This document shows, one piece after another, positions 31,995-35,871 of a DNA stretch of 35,871 bases. Made by a program: the position numbers and the translations under genes. Position 1 is the stretch's first letter, and each line of letters starts with the position of its first letter. This stretch comes from an uncultured Lachnospiraceae bacterium (GTDB lineage Bacteria; Bacillota; Clostridia; Lachnospirales; Lachnospiraceae), in NCBI GenBank assembly GCA_947628955.1, contig CANRBX010000027.1, forward strand, positions 1 to 35,871, read 5' to 3'. Under the pieces are notes generated by a model that made no database searches, had not been told where the DNA came from, and was given only the letters and a program-made list of their open reading frames with translations.

Positions 31995-32068
31995 ATTATT
32001 GTATATTGTCCGCAGCTCTTGACAGATGAAAAAAGATTGTGGTATATTTTGGTTAGTTATGGCTAACC
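31995..32068 (+). repeat. 74-bp promoter-bearing direct repeat, left copy
   Basis: It matches 33232-33305 at 70 of 74 positions. It contains TTGACA (32019-32024), an 18-bp spacer, TATATT (32043-32048), then the dyad GGTTAG-TTATGG-CTAACC (32051-32068). Transcription to the right would meet only the 3' end of the convergent DUF operon, after an AGCC/GGCT hairpin near 32083-32096. It looks like an orphan promoter. The remainder of 31767-32109 holds no recognisable gene. Confidence 0.85.
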
Positions 32069-32109
32069 ATCTGTCCAAAAAAGGAGCCTTTCGGCTTTTC
32101 TTTTGGTTG

Positions 32110-32340
32110 TTAGTGAAAATTCTCCACAAATACATTCCGCAGATAATCGGGCCCTTCTCTCCATAATCCAGTTGAAAAATCAAACAGCATAAAATAGGCC
32201 TTTGATGCGGCAAACTCAAGGAAAGCTTCCTCGAAAGAAATATCCTTTTCAGCGCAATAATCCTCAAGCATAGCGCGCATGACAACGATCGCGCATAATT
32301 CCTTTTGCTGGTCATCAAATACTTCTGTTGCCGATGTCAT
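32110..32340 (-). CDS. Small acidic protein of the DUF3990 operon
   Basis: The 76-residue protein starts MTSATEVFDDQQKELCAIVV behind GGGGAG, 26 bp inside the DUF3990 gene end. It is rich in Asp/Glu and aromatic residues (LEFAASKAYFMLFDFSTGLW). It is the last gene of a three-gene unit, the layout in which DUF3990 proteins usually occur with small partners; antidote or accessory roles are plausible but not shown. Confidence 0.6.
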   Translation of the reverse strand: MTSATEVFDDQQKELCAIVVMRAMLEDYCAEKDISFEEAFLEFAASKAYFMLFDFSTGLWREGPDYLRNVFVENFH

Positions 32341-32890
32341 ATCTCTCACTCCCCATAAAACGTAGCGCACGGATGGCTTTCTCAGTGCAAAAGCAAAATT
32401 GATTCTCCAGCCGATTTGGCAGAAGCGTCATGATGGCAATACGGTCAGCGTCATCAGAACCAGGTGCACCATACCCGCCGGAAGTATAAAGCTGCAGAGT
32501 CCGAGCGGTCTGATCGTTCGCAATCTTTCCACCGATAATATCACAAGAGAGATAATTCTGCCTGACAATCGGAAAAAGCGATCTCCGTCTGTTTGCGGCG
32601 ACAAAGTGAAGCCATTCCTCATCTGCAGCGTCAAAATAATGAATTTTAATATCCGCAGTCATATTTAATTCAAAAATAGAAATATATCCGATCGTTTCAT
32701 TCTCGGAAAGATTGCCTTCATTGATTTGCTTTTTTATAGAAAGAGGAACAAAATTTTGAGCCTGCTCAAATGAAGCCGTCAGATAAAACCCCCGTCCAAA
32801 ATCCTTTCCGGGTTTACATTTTGAAAGATCAACAGTGGAAATCTCTGTATAGCTTCCATGATACAAAAGCATTCCGTCCTGAAGCGTCAT
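32315..32890 (-). CDS. DUF3990 protein, ADP-ribosyltransferase-like fold
   Basis: The 191-residue protein has the DUF3990 opening MLLYHGSYTEISTVDLSKCK followed by KDFGRGFYLTASFEQAQNFV. The YHGS and RGFYLT elements match the NAD-binding His and second motif of the ART clan. No clear catalytic Glu pair can be fixed by eye. DUF3990 genes commonly sit next to DUF3791 genes, as here, so a toxin-antitoxin or immunity-type module is a reasonable hypothesis. The ATG overlaps the DUF3791 stop by 4 bp. Confidence 0.8.
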   Translation of the reverse strand: MTLQDGMLLYHGSYTEISTVDLSKCKPGKDFGRGFYLTASFEQAQNFVPLSIKKQINEGNLSENETIGYISIFELNMTADIKIHYFDAADEEWLHFVAANRRRSLFPIVRQNYLSCDIIGGKIANDQTARTLQLYTSGGYGAPGSDDADRIAIMTLLPNRLENQFCFCTEKAIRALRFMGSERYDIGNRSI

Positions 32891-33111
32891 CTTAAAATCA
32901 CCCCACGATTCCGTAGCATCTCTTCTACGTCATTTAACGCACACTCATAGCTGCTGAGATGGAGGATATCATAACATCTGGAGATAAAGCCAAGAACATC
33001 ATGCTGTTTGAAAACAGCGGCACACTCTTTCGAAGACATACGCCATCTGAGCTGTGCCATCCGAAAAATCCAACACTGCATATCGGCAACGTCAATTTGA
33101 TGTTGACTCAT
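32887..33111 (-). CDS. DUF3791 protein
   Basis: The 74-residue protein begins MSQHQIDVADMQCWIFRMAQ and has the family core SSKECAAVFKQHDVLGFISR followed by CYDILHLSSYECALNDVEEM. It starts behind a perfect AAAGGAGG. It is first in the operon and precedes DUF3990 by a coupled overlap. The usual partner relationship suggests it regulates or neutralises DUF3990; no direct evidence in the sequence. Confidence 0.8.
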   Translation of the reverse strand: MSQHQIDVADMQCWIFRMAQLRWRMSSKECAAVFKQHDVLGFISRCYDILHLSSYECALNDVEEMLRNRGVILR

Positions 33112-33179
33112 ACCTTACCTCCTTTGCCGCAGCTCTCACAATTTGTGGTTAATAGCAGCTTTTCATGTTATTTACCGTA

Positions 33180-33208
33180 ATTATAATCTGCATTGTGCAA
33201 ATTATCAA
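33180..33208 (-). promoter_or_regulatory. Promoter of the DUF3791-DUF3990 operon
   Basis: On the minus strand TTGATA (33203-33208), a 17-bp spacer and a consensus TATAAT (33180-33185) lie about 70 bp before the DUF3791 ATG. Confidence 0.75.
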
Positions 33209-33231
33209 CACAGAAATGACTACATCCTTTC

Positions 33232-33305
33232 ATTATTGTATATTGTCCGCAGCTCTTGACAGATCAAAATAGATTGTGGTATATTTTAGTTAGTTATTGC
33301 TAACC
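33232..33305 (+). repeat. 74-bp promoter-bearing direct repeat, right copy
   Basis: It has the same structure as the left copy: TTGACA (33256-33261), 18 bp, TATATT (33280-33285), then GTTAG-TTATTG-CTAAC (33289-33304). It faces the HMA-domain gene at 33476 and is probably its promoter, with the dyad placed where a repressor would block it. The dyad loosely resembles DtxR-family metal boxes (TTAG..CTAA). Confidence 0.85.
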
Positions 33306-33350
33306 CAGCTCTCAGCTACTTTCCAGCGCGTCCTCCGGCAGGTTTCCTGC

Positions 33351-33452
33351 ATGGATTTGCCTGAAAAGCACCGCATGTATTTGTTCGAAAACTGCTTGCT
33401 TGCAGTCGCGCGAAAAGTGTTTAATGCTGGAGTTCCTGGAAAAATTATGTGA
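33351..33452 (+). CDS. Possible 33-residue small ORF in the HMA leader
   Basis: It reads MDLPEKHRMYLFENCLLAVA and ends RKVFNAGVPGKIM. The frame is open upstream to 33294 (QLSATFQRVLRQVSC), and composition looks protein-like. The ribosome site is poor. It may be the remnant of a gene that once followed the promoter, or a leader peptide. Confidence 0.25.
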   Translation: MDLPEKHRMYLFENCLLAVARKVFNAGVPGKIM

Positions 33453-33475
33453 ATGTGTGAAAGAAGGTGCATTTC

Positions 33476-33742
33476 ATGAATCAGATCACAGTTAAAATCG
33501 ACGGCATGATGTGCGGGATGTGCGAATCCCACATCAACGATGCCGTCAGAAGGGCGTTCCCCGCAAAGAAGGTCACATCTTCCCATACAAAAGGAGAGAC
33601 AGTGATCCTGACAGAAGAAACCATCGACGAAGCTTCTCTCCGGGCGGTCATCGACGCCACGGGGTACAGGGTGCTGTCCGTGGAAAGCAGGCCTTATGAG
33701 AAAAAAGGACTGTTCGGCTTTTTGAAAGGACAGGCGGGATAG
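33476..33742 (+). CDS. Heavy-metal-associated (HMA) domain protein
   Basis: The 88-residue protein starts at 33476 behind AGAAGGTG. It has a ferredoxin-like HMA domain with the metal site MMCGMCESHI (Cys13, Cys16), followed by LRAVIDATGYRVLSVES and a short tail ending GLFGFLKGQAG. HMA proteins bind Cu(I) or similar metals and pass them to P-type ATPases, but no ATPase lies in this window. The upstream promoter repeat with a TTAG/CTAA dyad suggests metal-responsive control. Confidence 0.88.
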   Translation: MNQITVKIDGMMCGMCESHINDAVRRAFPAKKVTSSHTKGETVILTEETIDEASLRAVIDATGYRVLSVESRPYEKKGLFGFLKGQAG

Positions 33743-33765
33743 ATCATCCATTCAGATTCTCCTGT

Positions 33766-34386
33766 TTAAAAGACTCCCGCCAGCTTCTCCATGATGATCT
33801 GTCCCACGGTCACCGCGTCTTCGATCATCAGGTAATGATCCGCGCTGGTATCCAGAAGCAGTTTCCCGGATGCCGGAAATTCCTCGTCCGCAAACCACAG
33901 CTTCAGCAGCAGCGGGTAACGCGGCAGGAAGTCAAACCGTACCGTGAAATCCGCATTGCTCTCCGTTACCTGCCCACCGATGGCCCGGCACTTTTCCTTC
34001 AGCTCTTCTTCCGGGATCCGGCTCAGGCGGGTGCGGATCACATTTTCACACCGCCGGTCAAAATCTCCTCCGCGGATCAGGCCGTCCTTTATCTCTCCCA
34101 TCGTCATCCACTGTCCGTTAAGCGGTGTACCGTCCGCCAGCTTCATATAGTGCAGGATCACAAGCTGCTGCCATTCATTGACATACGGCTCTGTCTCGTA
34201 ATCCGGATAGCGGACACGCAGTTCCGTGCCAAGGCTCCCAAGGGAAAACTCCTTTGACTTCTCATTATACGCAATGCCAGCCCTTTTTGCGATCTGCGCC
34301 GGATCCCTGCCGGCCAGCCATTCCCTGGCCGCCTTCAGCATTTCCAGAAATGCGCGGTTTTCCCGGGCAGGCTCCTTCTTTATCAT
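33766..34386 (-). CDS. DUF3786 protein
   Basis: The 206-residue soluble protein matches the DUF3786 pattern: EFSLGSLGTELRVRYPDYET, then WQQLVILHYMKLADGTPLNG, and a C-terminal FLPRYPLLLKLWFADEEFPA and DTSADHYLMIEDAVTVGQII. The family occurs in anaerobes, often near corrinoid or iron-sulfur proteins; its function is unknown. The start follows AGGAGGAAAGCAG. A small Cys protein is encoded 35 bp upstream on the same strand, probably in the same transcript. Confidence 0.85.
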   Translation of the reverse strand: MIKKEPARENRAFLEMLKAAREWLAGRDPAQIAKRAGIAYNEKSKEFSLGSLGTELRVRYPDYETEPYVNEWQQLVILHYMKLADGTPLNGQWMTMGEIKDGLIRGGDFDRRCENVIRTRLSRIPEEELKEKCRAIGGQVTESNADFTVRFDFLPRYPLLLKLWFADEEFPASGKLLLDTSADHYLMIEDAVTVGQIIMEKLAGVF

Positions 34387-34421
34387 ATCTGCTTTCCTCC
34401 TCTCAGATGCCCGATGCGTCT

Positions 34422-34655
34422 TTACATCGGGCAGTGCCTGCGCTCTTCCTGCTCCATGTCGCCCCGCACATAGCGGGCGTTGAATTCCATGTTGATCTCG
34501 CGCAGCTCTTTTTCCCCGCGAATGTAGGCATCGTACATATCGACAACCCTCTGCGAACAGCCGTCGCAGGCGGCCTCAATATTTCCAAGCGATTCCTCCA
34601 CGATTTTCCTGCGCTCTTCTATAGTCGTGTCCTTTATCAGATATCCCGGCATCAT
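34422..34655 (-). CDS. Small conserved-looking protein with Cys pair
   Basis: The 77-residue protein (76 if the second ATG at 34652 is used) follows AAGGAGGGCTGC. It reads MPGYLIKDTTIEERRKIVEE and contains ACDGCSQR (a CxxC) and a C-terminal HCPM, which together could bind a metal or iron-sulfur cluster. It is mostly helical and acidic. It lies just upstream of the DUF3786 gene in the same direction. No family name can be given with confidence. Confidence 0.65.
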   Translation of the reverse strand: MMPGYLIKDTTIEERRKIVEESLGNIEAACDGCSQRVVDMYDAYIRGEKELREINMEFNARYVRGDMEQEERRHCPM

Positions 34656-34769
34656 GCAGCCCTCCTTATGTATCTAATAGACTCTCGGAATCTCTAAGCC
34701 TCATTTTATGCGGCTTCTGAGATGCCCTTTTAATAAATTCCCCCACTTTTTTCAAAAAACTATTACATG

Positions 34770-34867
34770 ATGCCAGGGTCAAAAGTCATAAACCACGATG
34801 CGCTTGCGCAGAAGTGGTTTTATGACTTAATGACCCGCCCAAACATGAGGAAGAAGTGGGGCAGGGG
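34770..34867. repeat. Dispersed 98-bp hairpin repeat, copy 2
   Basis: It carries a nearly perfect long inverted repeat: left arm GGGTCAAAAGTCATAAACCA then C (34776-34796), a centre with TGCGC-TT-GCGCA, and right arm GTGGTTTTATGACTTAATGA then CCC (34814-34836). It matches 18401-18498 at 87 of 98 positions. No ORF is associated. The following 34868-35047 shows nothing I recognise. Confidence 0.85.
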
Positions 34868-35047
34868 CCCCATGAATTCCGAATGTTGGGCAGGATTGTG
34901 GGAGTGCGCAGCACGGAACAATCCGTATGGCATCATTTGACCCCAACATCATTACATGTCTGTTCCATTCTGGACAATATCTACTTTTCAAGGTCATCCG
35001 ACCGATGGATCTGGTCGGCAGGCTCAGGATTCCGAGAGCCTATTTAA

Positions 35048-35140
35048 TTAAATTTCTCCCGCTGCCGCAGCAAGTTCGTCAATCTTTTCAATTTCCTCGC
35101 TGTTCAGCTCCAACTCGGTCGCAGCGGCATTTTCAAGCTG
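35048..35140 (-). pseudogene. C-terminal scrap of an aldo/keto reductase
   Basis: On the minus strand 30 codons read QLENAAATELELNSEEIEKI and DELAAAAGEI before TAA. This is the characteristic end of an aldo/keto reductase (a helix after the NADP site, ELxLxxEEIxxIDEL). The match stops abruptly at the edge of the 112-bp repeat array, and no upstream part is present. It differs from the reductase remnant at 472-843. Confidence 0.7.
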
Positions 35141-35389
35141 ATATAATCTCTGGCGAGATTATATCGTGTCCTCCGGACACGATACCCTCCGGGGGATGCG
35201 CACGGTTCGGGCCGTATTCTGTCTCGCTCTGCTCGACTCCGAACCGGCGCAGATATAATCTCTGGCGAGATTATATCGTGTCCTCCGGACACGATACCCT
35301 CCGGGGGATGCGCACGGTTCGGGCCGTGTTCTGTCTCGCTCTGCTCGACTCCGAACCGGCGCAGATATAATCTCTGGCGAGATTATATC
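35140..35389. repeat. 112-bp tandem repeat array built of hairpins
   Basis: GATATAATCTC-TGGC-GAGATTATATC (perfect 11-bp stem) occurs at 35140, 35252 and 35364, exactly 112 bp apart. Between them each unit holds a second perfect stem, ATCGTGTCC-TCC-GGACACGAT, and a GC-rich stretch. Two full units plus a final hairpin are present, with very few base changes. The array begins where the reductase fragment breaks off. Confidence 0.92.
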
Positions 35390-35552
35390 ATATCCATGCC
35401 CAAAAAGTAAGACGCACATTTTCCCGGCAGCAAAAAACAGGGCATCGCCTGTCGTCATAATAGGCGGGAGTGCCGTTGCCGAGGATCTTAGATTTCGGAG
35501 AATGGACAGTATAAGGGTTTGTCATGCCTTCAGATTATTCTTCACGGGAAAA

Positions 35553-35579
35553 GGCGGGCATGGTTTTACCACGCCCGCC
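35553..35579 (-). terminator. Terminator after the DUF362 gene
   Basis: The stem is GGCGGGCATGG (35553-35563) / CCACGCCCGCC (35569-35579), with one wobble. On the minus strand it is followed by TTTTCCC, 20 bp past the DUF362 stop. The 35390-35550 stretch beyond it shows no gene. Confidence 0.75.
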
Positions 35580-35598
35580 CCTGTATACAAGGTTTTCG

Positions 35599-35871
35599 TT
35601 ATTTCATGATGCTGATAAGCTCGATCCCCTCGTCTTTTCCGAGGTTACGGCTGTACAACTTTTCCGTGGAGCTGCACCAATGCTCATGGACACCCAGGTT
35701 CGTGACGGTATGCCCCTGACTGTCCGTGTAGATTGTGCCGGACGGCGCATTCCCGACAAGCCCGGCTTCGTGGAGATAGTTTTCGACCGTGGGGTCGCCG
35801 CGCAGCGCTCCGTTATTCTCCGTAACCGTCGGCTCGTTCATCAGGAAATCCGCGCCCACGCTGTCAATAGC
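35599..35871 (-). CDS. DUF362-family protein, N-terminus cut by window edge
   Basis: The last 91 codons of a gene entering from the right. The sequence AIDSVGADFLMNEPTVTENN, VENYLHEAGLVGNAPSGTIY and LGVHEHWCSSTEKLYSRNLG is the typical end of DUF362 proteins, which are related to iron-sulfur flavoprotein-type enzymes of anaerobes. Ends KDEGIELISIMK. The aldo/keto reductase scrap lies downstream on the same strand, which may reflect a former redox gene cluster. The start and upstream domains are outside the window. Confidence 0.8.
   Translation of the reverse strand, partial: AIDSVGADFLMNEPTVTENNGALRGDPTVENYLHEAGLVGNAPSGTIYTDSQGHTVTNLGVHEHWCSSTEKLYSRNLGKDEGIELISIMK

Noticed and set aside
35159..35458. 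Minus-strand frame across the 112-bp array
   Set aside because: It consists of the repeat translated and has no family resemblance or ribosome site.
1..35871. Integrated phage or conjugative element
   Set aside because: No integrase, relaxase, capsid, terminase or type IV secretion gene was found; only small accessory genes and repeats are present.

Overview
The window looks like chromosome of a Lachnospiraceae-type Firmicute (Clostridia). It is GC-rich in coding regions and has strong AGGAGG-type ribosome sites. Gene content fits a gut anaerobe: a VanG-type glycopeptide-resistance locus, a GPH sugar symporter with an RpiR/SIS regulator, a CAP/BspA surface protein, and DUF1848, DUF3786, DUF3990, DUF3791 and DUF362 proteins. 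No rRNA, tRNA, CRISPR array, intact insertion sequence or phage module was seen. Family assignments come from reading motifs, not from a database search.

Layout. 1-1614: a cut-off flavodoxin lipoprotein and an internally deleted aldo/keto reductase, divergent from a TetR regulator with an inverted-repeat operator. 1723-4320: debris, then a GPH symporter and its RpiR-type regulator. 4514-7892: a secreted CAP/Ig-like/leucine-rich protein and nagB. 8129-9606: a ZIP transporter and a nitroreductase. 9665-16033: a minus-strand cell-wall set, read as response regulator, histidine kinase, unknown membrane-anchored protein, VanY-type carboxypeptidase, MurE-type ligase. 16147-19730: YitT protein, cation/proton antiporter, AraC regulator and a divergent 48-residue small protein. 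20012-21537: PAP2 phosphatase and a VOC protein. 21861-29540: a VanG-like operon (vanR, vanS, penicillin-binding-type DD-carboxypeptidase, D-Ala-D-Ser-type ligase, vanT). 29654-33742: small accessory modules (hicAB with truncated hicA, three small ORFs, DUF1848, a DUF3791/DUF3990 operon between two 74-bp promoter repeats, an HMA protein). 33766-35871: DUF3786, a small Cys protein, a dispersed hairpin repeat, an aldo/keto reductase scrap next to a 112-bp hairpin array, and a cut-off DUF362 protein.

The most striking property is the density of short tandem repeats, many inside or touching cell-envelope genes: CAP protein (42 bp), MurE (18 bp), histidine-kinase 3' end (60 bp), vanT twice (27 bp and about 45/46 bp), the VanG-like ligase (63 bp), the DD-carboxypeptidase (66 bp), plus intergenic arrays of 8, 40, 93 and 112 bp. 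In-frame units (18, 27, 42, 60, 63, 66) sit in coding sequence. Units not divisible by three are intergenic, except in the vanT linker, where they coincide with a frameshift. vanT also carries an amber codon that separates the PLP lysine from the catalytic tyrosine. The van locus therefore looks like a decaying or repeat-remodelled D-Ala-D-Ser system: sensor, regulator and ligase are intact, but the serine racemase is broken and no VanXY is visible.
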